NCBI GenBank assembly: GCA_900549015.1
Contig: URMH01000018.1
Coordinates: 1-53,524, forward strand
Origin: an uncultured Blautia sp.
GTDB lineage: Bacteria; Bacillota; Clostridia; Lachnospirales; Lachnospiraceae
Reading direction: 5' to 3'
DNA length: 53,524 bases
Shown here in pieces: positions 33,418-42,969 of the stretch. Both the position numbers and the translations under genes were made by a program. How positions within the stretch are numbered: position 1 is the first letter of the stretch; every line of letters begins with the position of its first letter. The notes beneath the pieces were generated by a model. That model searched no databases, had not been told where the DNA came from, and saw only the letters and a program-made list of their open reading frames with translations.

Positions 33418-34128
33418 ATGAAATACAGTTTCAACAGTCGTATCAGATACAGTGAAACAGGCGAAAATGCCTGTCTGACCCTGCCGGGAATCCTGAATTA
33501 TTTTCAGGACTGCAGTACCTTTCACTCAGAGGCGATCGGGCAGGGAATGAAAAAAGTAAAAGATAGAAACAGAGTTTGGGTGCTGTCTTCCTGGCAGGTG
33601 GTTATAAGCCGTTATCCCAGACTTGGAGAAAATGTAAAAATCATTACGTTTCCATATGAGTTTAAGGGCTTTCTGGGAATGCGAAACTTTGTTATGGAAA
33701 CAGAAGGCGGCGAGCGTCTTGCCTGGGCAAATACTTACTGGAGCAACATCAATATGACAACAGGACTGCCGGAAAAGCTGACAGAGGAGGATGTGCAGGG
33801 ATACGACCTGGAAGAGAAGCTTGATATGGAATATGCGCCGAGAAAAATCGCAATTCCAAAGGAATGTACAGACGGTCAGAGCTTTTCTGTTCAGAAGCAT
33901 CATCTTGACACAAATCATCATGTAAATAACTGTCAGTACATACAGATGGCTGAGGATTACCTTCCAGAAGGGTTTTACGTAGGGCAGATGAGAGCAGAAT
34001 ATAAGCAGCAGGCGAAGCTTCACGATGTGATTTTCCCGGCAGTACACAGAGAAGAGGGAAAAGTTCTGGTGCTTTTAAATGATGAAAGCGGCAAGCCGTA
34101 TGCAGTTGTAGAGTTTACAGAGAAATAA
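33418..34128 (+). CDS. Acyl-ACP thioesterase
   Basis: 236 residues, double hotdog fold. ETGENACLTLPGILNYFQDC opens the first domain; HHLDTNHHVNNCQYI in the second holds the Asp, Asn and His of the catalytic site. It releases free fatty acids from acyl carrier protein. RBS CGGAGGCG. It lies 23 nt after the methyltransferase and 20 nt before the oxidoreductase. Confidence 0.92.
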   Translation: MKYSFNSRIRYSETGENACLTLPGILNYFQDCSTFHSEAIGQGMKKVKDRNRVWVLSSWQVVISRYPRLGENVKIITFPYEFKGFLGMRNFVMETEGGERLAWANTYWSNINMTTGLPEKLTEEDVQGYDLEEKLDMEYAPRKIAIPKECTDGQSFSVQKHHLDTNHHVNNCQYIQMAEDYLPEGFYVGQMRAEYKQQAKLHDVIFPAVHREEGKVLVLLNDESGKPYAVVEFTEK

Positions 34129-34148
34129 AATACAGGAGGGGTTTTATT

Positions 34149-35120
34149 ATGGTAAAAATGGGTTTTATAGGAGCGGGAACCATTGCTGTAACAATGGCGA
34201 ATACCATTAAGGAAATGGACTGTGTGGAAGCGTATGCTGTATCTGCAAGGGATTTAAAGAGGGCGCAGGATTTTGCAGAGAAATATGGATTTCAGAAGGC
34301 GTACGGTTCTTATGAGGAGATGCTGGCAGATAAAGAGGTACAGCTTGTATACGTTGCAACGCCTCATTCCCATCATTATAAACATATAAAAATGTGCTTG
34401 GAAGCAGGGAAAAATGTGCTGTGTGAAAAAGCATTTACCGTAAATGCACATCAGGCAAGAGAGGTTTTTGCCCTGGCAAAAGAAAAAGGACTTTTGCTTA
34501 CAGAAGCAATCTGGACAAGATATATGCCTTCCAGAAAAATGATAGATGATATTGTGGCAAGCGGCGTAATCGGAGATGTGACTTCCCTTACTGCAAATCT
34601 GGGATATGTGATAAATCATGTGGAACGTATTAAAAAACCGGAGCTGGCAGGAGGCGCGCTTCTTGACCTCAGCGTATACCCTATTAATTTTACGCGCATG
34701 GTCTTTGGTACAAATATAAAAGAAGTGACAGCCCAGGCAGTTTTTGAAGGCGGCGTAGACATGATAGACAGCATTACCATAACGTATGAAGATGGAAAAA
34801 TGGCAACTCTTCAAAGTAACGCTTATGCAGCTACAGACAGAAAGGGAATGATTTTCGGCTCAAAGGGCTATATTGAAGTGACGAACATTAATAATCCGGA
34901 AAGGATTCGTGTGTTTGATAAAGAGCATAAAGAAGTGGCGGAATATTTCCCGCCGAAACAGATAAGCGGATATGAGTATGAGGTAGAAGCTTGCGTCCGG
35001 GCAATGGAAAACGGCGAACTGGAATGTGCCGAGATGCCACATGAAGAAAGTGTTCAGGTAATGGAGCTGATGGATGGAATCCGGGAATCCTGGGGATATG
35101 AAATTCCGGAAATTAAATGA
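34149..35120 (+). CDS. Gfo/Idh/MocA-family oxidoreductase
   Basis: 323 residues. The Rossmann motif GFIGAGTIAVTMANTI, VYVATPHSHHYKHIKMCLEA and the catalytic-loop block NVLCEKAFTVNAHQAREVF are typical; the expected EKP is EKA. It uses NAD(P)H on a sugar, inositol or diol-type substrate that cannot be specified. RBS CAGGAGGGG. Confidence 0.93.
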   Translation: MVKMGFIGAGTIAVTMANTIKEMDCVEAYAVSARDLKRAQDFAEKYGFQKAYGSYEEMLADKEVQLVYVATPHSHHYKHIKMCLEAGKNVLCEKAFTVNAHQAREVFALAKEKGLLLTEAIWTRYMPSRKMIDDIVASGVIGDVTSLTANLGYVINHVERIKKPELAGGALLDLSVYPINFTRMVFGTNIKEVTAQAVFEGGVDMIDSITITYEDGKMATLQSNAYAATDRKGMIFGSKGYIEVTNINNPERIRVFDKEHKEVAEYFPPKQISGYEYEVEACVRAMENGELECAEMPHEESVQVMELMDGIRESWGYEIPEIK

Positions 35121-35147
35121 GTAAATTTCTATAGCATAAAAAACATC

Positions 35148-35176
35148 TTGACGGAACAAATGTATGGTAATATAAT
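35148..35176 (+). promoter_or_regulatory. Strong promoter of the XRE leader
   Basis: TTGACG at 35148-35153, a 17-nt spacer and TATAAT at 35171-35176. Confidence 0.8.
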
Positions 35177-35276
35177 GAAAAAGAACAGATGTACGCAATA
35201 ATTTGCAATATATGTTCTGATATTAAATATGTTTGAGCCGCAGAGATGCAGAAAAATGAGAAATTTAAGGCGGAGA

Positions 35277-35321
35277 GCCGGGGATAAGATTCTGCAGACG
35301 CAGGTTTTTCCCGGCTTTTTG
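35277..35321 (+). terminator. Terminator within the XRE leader
   Basis: GCCGGG (35277-35282) pairs with CCCGGC (35310-35315), enclosing a smaller hairpin CTGC/GCAG, then five Ts. From the promoter this gives a leader RNA of about 140 nt ahead of the regulator gene: an attenuator or a small RNA. Confidence 0.6.
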
Positions 35322-35351
35322 TTGTTTCACGGAAAAACAGGAGGGATTTTT

Positions 35352-35573
35352 ATGAATGGGGAAAAAAGTGAACTGATACGTATTGGAGAGACAATCTACA
35401 GACTTCGAAAAAGCAGAAAAATGTCACAGAAGGAGCTGGCAGAAAAGGCGGATATTTCCGATGTGCATCTTTCCAGGATAGAAAACGGGGTTGTGTCCAT
35501 GAATATCCTGACTTTTGTAAAGATAGCGAAAGCGCTTTCTGTCACGGAAGGAGAGATTTTTGATTTTAAATAG
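35352..35573 (+). CDS. XRE-family transcriptional regulator
   Basis: 73 residues from ATG 35352 (RBS AGGAGG). It is a single helix-turn-helix domain: IGETIYRLRKSRKMSQKELA and ADISDVHLSRIENGVVSM. No sensor domain. It sits 110 nt before the Rhs gene on the same strand and probably controls itself and the Rhs gene. Confidence 0.93.
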   Translation: MNGEKSELIRIGETIYRLRKSRKMSQKELAEKADISDVHLSRIENGVVSMNILTFVKIAKALSVTEGEIFDFK

Positions 35574-35591
35574 AAAATAAATTTGAAATTT

Positions 35592-35603
35592 AACATATAT
35601 GTT
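35592..35603 (+). promoter_or_regulatory. Palindrome upstream of the Rhs gene
   Basis: AACATATATGTT is a perfect 12-bp palindrome. A related AATATATGTT occurs at 35207-35216 downstream of the XRE promoter, so this could be the XRE operator. An adjacent ATTCT-AAAA-AGAAT inverted repeat follows. Confidence 0.35.
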
Positions 35604-35682
35604 ATTCTAAAAAGAATAAATGTTTGCTATCATAATCGTGCAAGGAGCTACCGAAGAAAAAATCAAAAGGAGAATGCACGAT

Positions 35683-38600
35683 ATGAAGAGAAAAGAATTA
35701 AAAGAAAGACGAACAGCAAACACAAAAGTATTTGAAAACCAGGACCATTCTGTGACTGCTCAGATTTATTTTGAACCTGTCCATTATGAGAAGGAAGACG
35801 GAGCCTGGGAAGACATGGATGACCGCCTTACAGAAGAAGAGGCAGAGTTTTCCAATGAAAAAGGAAAGTTAAAGATTCGCTTTAAGAAACAGGCGAAAGA
35901 GAAAGACACCATTTCCATTACAAAGGACGGCTGCCGACTTGACTGGGGACTGGAAGGGGCTTTTAAAGTGAAATCTCAGTTCCCGGACGAAAAAACAGTC
36001 CTTTACCCGGAAGTATGTAAGGATACTGACCTTCGCTGCCGCGTGTTTGGGGAAAAGGTAAAGGATGACCTGATCTTAAAAACAAAGGAAGCGCCGGAGC
36101 AGTTTACTTTCCGTTACCGCATGAAAGGACTTGTCCCTTCCCTTGAGGGAAATACCGTATGTTTTTCCACTCCTGAGGGAGAAGAGGTATTTTATTTATC
36201 TGCCCCATATATGAAAGACGGGGAAGGAAACAGGAGTGAAAAGATTGCTTTATCTCTGGAAGAAGGGAAAAATAAAGAATGTCTTGTGACCCTTACACCG
36301 GACAGAGAATGGCTGGAAGCTCCGGAGAGAGTATATCCGGTTGTGGTAGACCCGGTGATTACTACCTCTAAAAAGAGGGAGGAGATTGAAGATGCTCATG
36401 TGGATTCCGTAAATGAGACGGATCATTATCCAAACAGTGTGATCCTGAAAACCTGGGGCGGAGATAACATTCAGAGAAGCTTTGTAAAATTTAAGCTGCC
36501 AGAAATCAAAAGCGGCGACATGGTAATAAACGCAAGGCTTGTTCTGGTATCCTTAAAAGAAGATAACCTGGAGCGTACTATTTCCGTACACCGGGTTCTG
36601 CAGAACTGGGCTTCTTCCACTATTAACTGGTGCAATGCCCCCATTTATGGAGATACAGTAGAGGACGTCTGTAAATTTACGGCAGATAAACAGAAATATA
36701 TTACGATGGACATTACCCGTCTTGTAAAAGACTGGTATGAAAATGGGAAAAATTACGGTCTTATGTTTAAGGAATATCTGGAACTGAACCGCTATACAGA
36801 ATATCTTTCCGCTGACTGTGATAAGGATTATGAGGATATGCGCCCTCGTATTGATATTTCTTATGTAAACTATTCAGGGCTTGAGGATTACTGGACTTAC
36901 CACAGTCAGAGTGCAGGCAGGGCAGGTGTTGTCCATGTAAATGATTATAATGGAAACCTGATTCTTTCTCATGCGACAGCAGAAATGGGAGGCAGCCGTA
37001 TGCCGGTGTCCCTTTCTCAGGTGTACAACACAAATGACTGCAATACAAACCTTGGGTATGGAAAAGGCTGGCGTTTAAGCTTCCATCAGACAATTAAAAA
37101 AGTAAATATTGGGGGAACGGATTACTATCAGCATATAGAAGGAGACGGAACGGTTCATTACTTCTATAAGAATACAGAGAAGAATAAATGGTTGGACGAG
37201 TCCACAGAAGACCTTACCCTGAAACTGGCTCCATCTTCAGACATGGGGTACATGATTGAGGATAAGGAATACAACCAGATGATTTTTGATAAGACCGGTT
37301 TCCTTACAAAAATCCGCGATAAAAACGGCAATACCACACAGATTGAACATGCGGAAAACCGCATTACGAAGGTAACGGAATGTACAGGCAGGCGTTCCTT
37401 TGTCTTTACTTATGACAGGAACAGCCAGGGAAAAATGACTCATCTGAAGAAAATTCAGACTCCGTCAGGAACGATTTCCCTTGATTATAAGGGAGAGGAT
37501 ATGACACGTATTACAGACATAGACGGGGCAAGGGCAGATTACGCATATGACGGCAGCCACCGTCTTACGGAAGTGTGGAACAGGGTTGATGATTATAAAC
37601 TCCGTTACAGCTATTCCGGAACAGGGGCGCATCGTGTCAGAAAAATTGAAGAGTTCGCAGGAGAGACAGCAGGAGACAGCCTTTCTATCACTTATGGATA
37701 TAACAGCACAAAATATGTAGACGGGAAAGAGAAAACAGAGATTTACCGCTTTAATAACAGCGGCAATCTTCTCCATGTGCACGACGGCTTCGGCCATGCT
37801 GCAAGCGCGAAGTTTAATAAACAGGGAAATCAGGTAAACCGCCTGGAAAATGAGACGAAGCTTCAGAATAATATTGTACAGCTTCTCCGTGACCCGATCA
37901 TGGAGGAAATAAAGGATTCCCCCTGGTATTCCAGCGTATGCGCAGGAAATATTGTGACGGCTGTGAGAAATGCGGACGCACAGTACTGCGAGGTGGGAAC
38001 TCATTCCCTGAAACTGACAAGTACAAAGGAAAGCGGCTATGGCTACTGGCGGCAGGATGTAAAGGTGAAAAAAGGAGAGACGTATACATTTTCCATGTAT
38101 GTGAAGGCGGAAATCGCTGCTCTGGAAAATGTGGGCAAATGCTTTCTCCGCGCCCAGTGTTATGACAAAGATGGAAAATCCATGCAGTATGACAGTGAAT
38201 CCGTCCGCCGTACAACAGATGGGTTCCTTCAGCTTTCTGTATTCTTTACTGTGCCGAAAGATGCAAAAAACGATACGGTAAACCTGTATCTCCATCTTTA
38301 CCATGTAAAAGGAACACTTTACGGAGATGTGGCGCAGCTTGAGACGGGAAATACGGCAAACCGCTGCAACCTTGTGGAAAATGGAAGCTTCCATCTTGGA
38401 AATACTTCCGGCTTTACAAAAATCGGAACAGAGGAGGACGCTCTTGTAACGGTAGATTCTTCTGTGGACATTCCCATTCAGAAGGGGCTTCATGTGATCA
38501 CCAAAGGCGCAGTTCTCAGAAAATCCCCGGATACTGCCGCTGCAAGCGCAGCCTCCCTTGCATATGGAGAACATATCAGCGGCATTTACACCGTAATCGG

Positions 38601-41600
38601 AAGAGACGGAAAGGAATGGCACAGGGCGGCAAAAGAAAGCGGAGTGAAAGGGTATATTCCGGCTTCTCAGGCAATTCCTTATGTTTCCGGCAGTGAAGGC
38701 GTATATAACGGTGCAGTGGCAATGAATAACGGAATCCTTTACAGTAAGGCAGATGCCAGCTCCAGCCGCGTACAGGAGGGGATCCCAAAAGGAACACGCC
38801 TTTGTATAAAAGAGACAAGTAAAGACGCTTCCGGAAGAAAATGGTATTTTGCAGCGTTAAGTATGGATAAAAGCCGTTACCACGGTTACATTCCGGAAGA
38901 TACGGTAATCCGTCTTGCGAGAAATGATGCTTCCGGAAAAACAAATAAAAGTACGAAGCTGTATGCAACACCGTCACGCTCAGGTTCTGTAAAAGCAACG
39001 GTGGGAAGCGGAACGTCATATACTTTAAGGGGAGAGGTTTACAGGAAAGAAGGGACTTTCTATGCCGTGCTCCTGGGAGATGAGTTTGTATACATCCACA
39101 AAGACGATGTGACAGTTTCCACAGCGCCGGAGGTACTCCCCCTTGGAAAAGCAAAAGCGCCGGGACAGATTCCGGAGCTGGACAGCCATATTTATAAATT
39201 TGCAGGCGACCCGGCAATGGATAAGAAGCTGACAAAGACTCTGAACATTTCCGGTAAAAAGGGCGATAACTATATGGTCAATGCCTGGGGAAAAGGAACT
39301 TCCCTTCCTGAGACAGACAACGATAAGAAACGCCGCTTTGGCGTGGAGGTTGTCTTTGTGGGAACAGACGGAAAGGAAGACGTCCATTACACAAACTTCA
39401 GCCCGGACATTCTGGACTGGCAGTTTTTAAGCGATGTGTATGCAGCAAAAAAAGATTATACCAGCATTAAGGTGTCTTACACATACTGCCACAATGCCAA
39501 CCTTGCGTTCTTTGACGGGCTTTCCCTGTTCCGGGAGGAGTTTGGACAGACGTATAAGTATGATAAGGAGCATAACCTGATTTCCGTCACAGACGCGCAG
39601 AAGAAGAGCGCGGAGTTTAAATATAACGAAAACAACGATATGACGGGAATGAAGGATTTCCGCGGCAATGAGTTTAAGTATGAGTATGACGATAAGCATA
39701 ATGTAACAAAGGGAACTTCCGCTCAGAACGTAGTGTATAAGCTGGAATATGACAGGGCAGGGAACGTAGTGAAAAGCGCCTGTGTAAATCCGGGCAATCC
39801 GGTGCAGGGAACATGGGTAACAAGGACCTTTACGGCAGACGATAACCATGTGGCTTCTGTTACAGATGCAGGCGGAAATGTGGTAAAATACACATGGGAC
39901 GAAGCCCGGGACCTGATGAGATCCATGACAGACGCAAGGGGAAATACTCTTTCCTACGCATACGACGGGGCGGACCGTCTGAAATCCGTATCCATGAAAG
40001 TAGGGGAAGGCGGCAGCCAGACGGTAGAGAATACGTATACCTACACAAAGGATAAGCTGACGTCCATCGGGCATAATGGTTTTTCCTACGGCTTTGTATA
40101 CGATGGTTTTGGAAATGCGTTAAGCGCTTCCATTGCAGGGAAAAAAGTGGTAAGCTATGAGTATGAATCCAATAATGGAAATCTTCTGAAAGTGTTATAC
40201 GGAAACGGAGATTATCTGCGCTACGATTATGACAGACAGGACAGGATTTCCATAACCTGGTTCTACAGCGCGGCGGAAAAAGCAGAGAAGAAGCTTTATT
40301 CTTATGTGTACAATAAGCAGGGAGAGCTTGCCCGTGTGACAGACCAGACACTTGGGAAAACATACTGGCTGTACTACGACTTCCTTGGAAGACTGATGCG
40401 TGTAGTGGATATGAAGGATTCCTGTTCTTATGAGTATCACTACGATGCAGGCAACAACATGGTAAGCCTGCGCCACAGTGCAGAGGCGACTTTCCAGACA
40501 AATTACGTGTATGATAAGGACAGCCGTGAGCAGAAGGTAACGACCTTCGGGCATACAAGAACCACTCATTACGATAAGTATGGAAGAGTGACAGAACAGG
40601 TATGGAATGAAGGAGATGCCGGACAGCATAAGACGATTTATACTTATGATGACAGAGGCAACAACCGCTACAGTCTTGTAAAAGAGATCATGGTAGGGGG
40701 AAAATCCACCTTCTACAAGTATGATGAGAATGGAAATATCATACAGATTTCCGAGGGGACAGCCGGGGCAGAAGGGAAGACAAGTACCTTTAAATACGAT
40801 AAGAGAAACCAGCTTATCCGGGAGGACAACCACCTTCTGAATAAAACCTTCGCCTATGCTTACGACCTTGGAGGCAACATGACCCGCATGGAGGAGTATG
40901 CTTTTACAAAGGCGGACAAGGCTCTTCCGTCAACTCCGGTAAAAACAATCCGCGGAACCTTTAACAGCACATGGAAGGACCAGCTTCTTACATGGAATGG
41001 GGTTTCCATGACATACGATGCCATTGGAAATATGGTGAAGAAGGGAAATACCACCTACACCTGGACACAGGGAAGGAAGCTTGCCACTGTAAATAATGGA
41101 AAGAAGATCCAGTATTTCTACGATCATACAGGACGAAGGTCAAGAAAGACAGTAGACGGGGTTACCACAGACTTCCGCATGGCAGGGGAGCTTCTCATGT
41201 CCCAGAAGGCAGGAGATGTGACCACTTACTTCTCCTACGATTCCGCCAGAAACCTGATCGGTATGTTTGCCGGAAGCAACCGCTATTTCTACACAAGAAA
41301 CGCCCAGAATGACATCACAGGGCTGATTGATGAAAACGGCACAAGCGTGGTGCAGTACCAGTATGACAGCTGGGGTAAGCTCCTTGGAATCACAGGAAGC
41401 CTTGCAAGTACAATCGGCAAGAGAAATCCGTTCCGCTACAGGGGATACTACTATGACGATGAAACCGGCTTCTATTATGTATCCAGCCGTTATTACGATC
41501 CTGAGATCGGTCGGTGGATAAATGCGGATGATGCGATCGCCGGTGTTGGAGGAGATATTCGTGGTTATAACCTTTTCGCCTATTGTATGAATGATCCGGT

Positions 41601-42129
41601 GAATATGAGTGACTACACTGGTCACTGGCCTCAATGGATTAAAAACGCTGCAAGTGCAGTGGTTAATGCAGTTAAGAAAGCCGTTACTGTTGTTGCCAAC
41701 ACAGTCAAGTCTGCGGTATCATCGGCATCAAACATACTGAAAGCAAGTTCGAATAGCTTACCTAAAAAAGGAGAACCCGGATCAAGTCAAACTTTGCCAA
41801 ATCCAGACGGAACCCCAAAACAGAAGCGTTGGTATGGACCGGATGGCAATCCCGAAAGAGACCGGGACTATAATCATCCCGGCAACATGCCTTTACCACA
41901 TGACCATGAGTGGAAAAACGGCGAAAGAGGGAAAGAACATCTTCCGCCGGATCCTTCTTACAAAATGAGTTGGGAACCGGTAATTGGCGCTGGTTTGGTT
42001 GTCATATGTACTGTTGGCATAATAGCTGTTGCTGCCGATGATCTCACAGGCGTAGGAGCTGCGGATGACTTTCTCTTTGGGCCACTTGGAGCAGGTGTAG
42101 GTGGAGGGCTGATCAGGATCTTTGGATGA
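35683..42129 (+). CDS. Rhs/YD-repeat polymorphic toxin (WapA-like)
   Basis: About 2148 residues from ATG 35683, 10 nt after AAGGAG; ATGs at 35674 and 35620 are less suited. Rough layout: an N-terminal beta-rich region, a DNRLRE-like domain (about 237-395; AHVDSVNETDHYPNSVI), an Rhs start (VVHVNDYNGNLILSH), SH3-like repeats (about 930-1150), dense YD repeats (about 1286-1905), and the Rhs core YYYDDETGFYYVSSRYYDPE then IGRWINADDA (about 1916-1983). The last 165 residues are the variable tip: an alanine-rich helix, RWYGPDGNPERDRDYNHPGN and PHDHEWKNGERGKEH, then a hydrophobic end. The toxin family is not assigned. There is no signal peptide. Base composition drops to AT-rich at the tip. Confidence 0.93.
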   Translation: MKRKELKERRTANTKVFENQDHSVTAQIYFEPVHYEKEDGAWEDMDDRLTEEEAEFSNEKGKLKIRFKKQAKEKDTISITKDGCRLDWGLEGAFKVKSQFPDEKTVLYPEVCKDTDLRCRVFGEKVKDDLILKTKEAPEQFTFRYRMKGLVPSLEGNTVCFSTPEGEEVFYLSAPYMKDGEGNRSEKIALSLEEGKNKECLVTLTPDREWLEAPERVYPVVVDPVITTSKKREEIEDAHVDSVNETDHYPNSVILKTWGGDNIQRSFVKFKLPEIKSGDMVINARLVLVSLKEDNLERTISVHRVLQNWASSTINWCNAPIYGDTVEDVCKFTADKQKYITMDITRLVKDWYENGKNYGLMFKEYLELNRYTEYLSADCDKDYEDMRPRIDISYVNYSGLEDYWTYHSQSAGRAGVVHVNDYNGNLILSHATAEMGGSRMPVSLSQVYNTNDCNTNLGYGKGWRLSFHQTIKKVNIGGTDYYQHIEGDGTVHYFYKNTEKNKWLDESTEDLTLKLAPSSDMGYMIEDKEYNQMIFDKTGFLTKIRDKNGNTTQIEHAENRITKVTECTGRRSFVFTYDRNSQGKMTHLKKIQTPSGTISLDYKGEDMTRITDIDGARADYAYDGSHRLTEVWNRVDDYKLRYSYSGTGAHRVRKIEEFAGETAGDSLSITYGYNSTKYVDGKEKTEIYRFNNSGNLLHVHDGFGHAASAKFNKQGNQVNRLENETKLQNNIVQLLRDPIMEEIKDSPWYSSVCAGNIVTAVRNADAQYCEVGTHSLKLTSTKESGYGYWRQDVKVKKGETYTFSMYVKAEIAALENVGKCFLRAQCYDKDGKSMQYDSESVRRTTDGFLQLSVFFTVPKDAKNDTVNLYLHLYHVKGTLYGDVAQLETGNTANRCNLVENGSFHLGNTSGFTKIGTEEDALVTVDSSVDIPIQKGLHVITKGAVLRKSPDTAAASAASLAYGEHISGIYTVIGRDGKEWHRAAKESGVKGYIPASQAIPYVSGSEGVYNGAVAMNNGILYSKADASSSRVQEGIPKGTRLCIKETSKDASGRKWYFAALSMDKSRYHGYIPEDTVIRLARNDASGKTNKSTKLYATPSRSGSVKATVGSGTSYTLRGEVYRKEGTFYAVLLGDEFVYIHKDDVTVSTAPEVLPLGKAKAPGQIPELDSHIYKFAGDPAMDKKLTKTLNISGKKGDNYMVNAWGKGTSLPETDNDKKRRFGVEVVFVGTDGKEDVHYTNFSPDILDWQFLSDVYAAKKDYTSIKVSYTYCHNANLAFFDGLSLFREEFGQTYKYDKEHNLISVTDAQKKSAEFKYNENNDMTGMKDFRGNEFKYEYDDKHNVTKGTSAQNVVYKLEYDRAGNVVKSACVNPGNPVQGTWVTRTFTADDNHVASVTDAGGNVVKYTWDEARDLMRSMTDARGNTLSYAYDGADRLKSVSMKVGEGGSQTVENTYTYTKDKLTSIGHNGFSYGFVYDGFGNALSASIAGKKVVSYEYESNNGNLLKVLYGNGDYLRYDYDRQDRISITWFYSAAEKAEKKLYSYVYNKQGELARVTDQTLGKTYWLYYDFLGRLMRVVDMKDSCSYEYHYDAGNNMVSLRHSAEATFQTNYVYDKDSREQKVTTFGHTRTTHYDKYGRVTEQVWNEGDAGQHKTIYTYDDRGNNRYSLVKEIMVGGKSTFYKYDENGNIIQISEGTAGAEGKTSTFKYDKRNQLIREDNHLLNKTFAYAYDLGGNMTRMEEYAFTKADKALPSTPVKTIRGTFNSTWKDQLLTWNGVSMTYDAIGNMVKKGNTTYTWTQGRKLATVNNGKKIQYFYDHTGRRSRKTVDGVTTDFRMAGELLMSQKAGDVTTYFSYDSARNLIGMFAGSNRYFYTRNAQNDITGLIDENGTSVVQYQYDSWGKLLGITGSLASTIGKRNPFRYRGYYYDDETGFYYVSSRYYDPEIGRWINADDAIAGVGGDIRGYNLFAYCMNDPVNMSDYTGHWPQWIKNAASAVVNAVKKAVTVVANTVKSAVSSASNILKASSNSLPKKGEPGSSQTLPNPDGTPKQKRWYGPDGNPERDRDYNHPGNMPLPHDHEWKNGERGKEHLPPDPSYKMSWEPVIGAGLVVICTVGIIAVAADDLTGVGAADDFLFGPLGAGVGGGLIRIFG

Positions 42130-42144
42130 CTAAAGGAGACAAAT

Positions 42145-42582
42145 ATGTGGAATGACATTGCAAACGAAAATGATTTAAAAAACTTTATGGATGCTATGTA
42201 CGGTTTCCATGACAGTTGCATAAAGGAGATCAAATACATTAGCGGTGCGTATGTGAATGAAAAACTAAGTATGTCGCCGGTCAATAGCCAAAGAATATTG
42301 AGCGTGATCATTCAACGGCAGTTTGAAGATCCATCTGCAATTGAAATGCAATTTGCGGAACTAAAGTATTTAAAACTATTCCCCAATGACGAAAACTACA
42401 CCTGTGAGATACTTGATGCAACTATGATCATAAAAGAGGATCGTATATATTGGTGTGATTGCGGTGGACTGTCAGAAAAGGATATAGAAAGCTACACAGG
42501 AACTACAATATGTGCATCAAAAGCTCGGTGGAGAGCAGCAGATGAATATCTTGGGGCGAAAGAAATATATGTGACGATTTAG
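42145..42582 (+). CDS. Probable immunity protein of the Rhs tip
   Basis: 145 residues, 15 nt after the Rhs stop, RBS AAAGGAG. Start MWNDIANENDLKNFMDAMYG and motif FHDSCIKEIKYISGAYV; the end is RIYWCDCGGL. Position right after a toxin tip and small acidic nature argue for immunity. A clear homolog lies at 51495-51938 (MWNDI, FHDSC, SGAYV, VNxxRIL, IIQRQ, YWCDC are shared). The family itself is not recognised by name. Confidence 0.8.
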   Translation: MWNDIANENDLKNFMDAMYGFHDSCIKEIKYISGAYVNEKLSMSPVNSQRILSVIIQRQFEDPSAIEMQFAELKYLKLFPNDENYTCEILDATMIIKEDRIYWCDCGGLSEKDIESYTGTTICASKARWRAADEYLGAKEIYVTI

Positions 42583-42747
42583 AGTTACATCGCATAAAAA
42601 ACGAATAAAGGTTTCAGGAATACTCCTGACAAGCGCCGTGGTATCACAACGGCGATGATTGCTGGTACATTGCAGGTTCCATTTTCCATATGTAAACATT
42701 TTGTGAACTTTCAAAAACGAGACTTGCATTTTTGCCTTTAAGTGAGG

Positions 42748-42784
42748 AAACAGATGGAGGGAACTTTCTCTCCCTCCATCTGTT
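42748..42784 (+). terminator. Stem-loop after the mobile-element scrap
   Basis: AACAGATGGAGGGA pairs with TCCCTCCATCTGTT over an about 8-nt loop. No T-run follows, so termination is uncertain; such stems are also common in mobile-element leaders. Confidence 0.5.
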
Positions 42785-42808
42785 ACTCTCACGGTAAAGG
42801 AGGCAACT

Positions 42809-42967
42809 ATGGAAAAGGTCACGCTGATCGTTCACGAATGTTTCACAGGCGAGCAAGACCCAGAAGAAGTCTTTACGGCGGTATTTTTATCAAATGCCGC
42901 TGCATTGACTGAAAATGCAAACTCCGGTATTGTTGTGGTCAAGCATTTATTTGTGCGGATAATATAA
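42809..42967 (+). CDS. Mobile-element small ORF, 3' end fused to Rhs sequence
   Basis: 52 residues, with an excellent RBS (AAAGGAGG). MEKVTLIVHECFTGEQDPEE and VFTAVFLSNAAALTENANSG look like small ORFs that precede recombinase genes in clostridial conjugative transposons; this is from memory, not a search. Its last about seven codons overlap, in another frame, the Rhs-core coding sequence that continues downstream, so the original C-terminus was replaced at a junction near 42944. Confidence 0.5.
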   Translation: MEKVTLIVHECFTGEQDPEEVFTAVFLSNAAALTENANSGIVVVKHLFVRII

Positions 42968-42969
42968 AT

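Noticed and set aside
37465..41634. Several long minus-strand frames opposite the Rhs gene
   Set aside because: They are shadows of a repetitive coding gene with biased codons; they lack RBS sites and family motifs.
35683..42129. Rhs YD repeats as DNA tandem repeats
   Set aside because: The repetition is at protein level (YD motifs); the DNA units are diverged and irregular.
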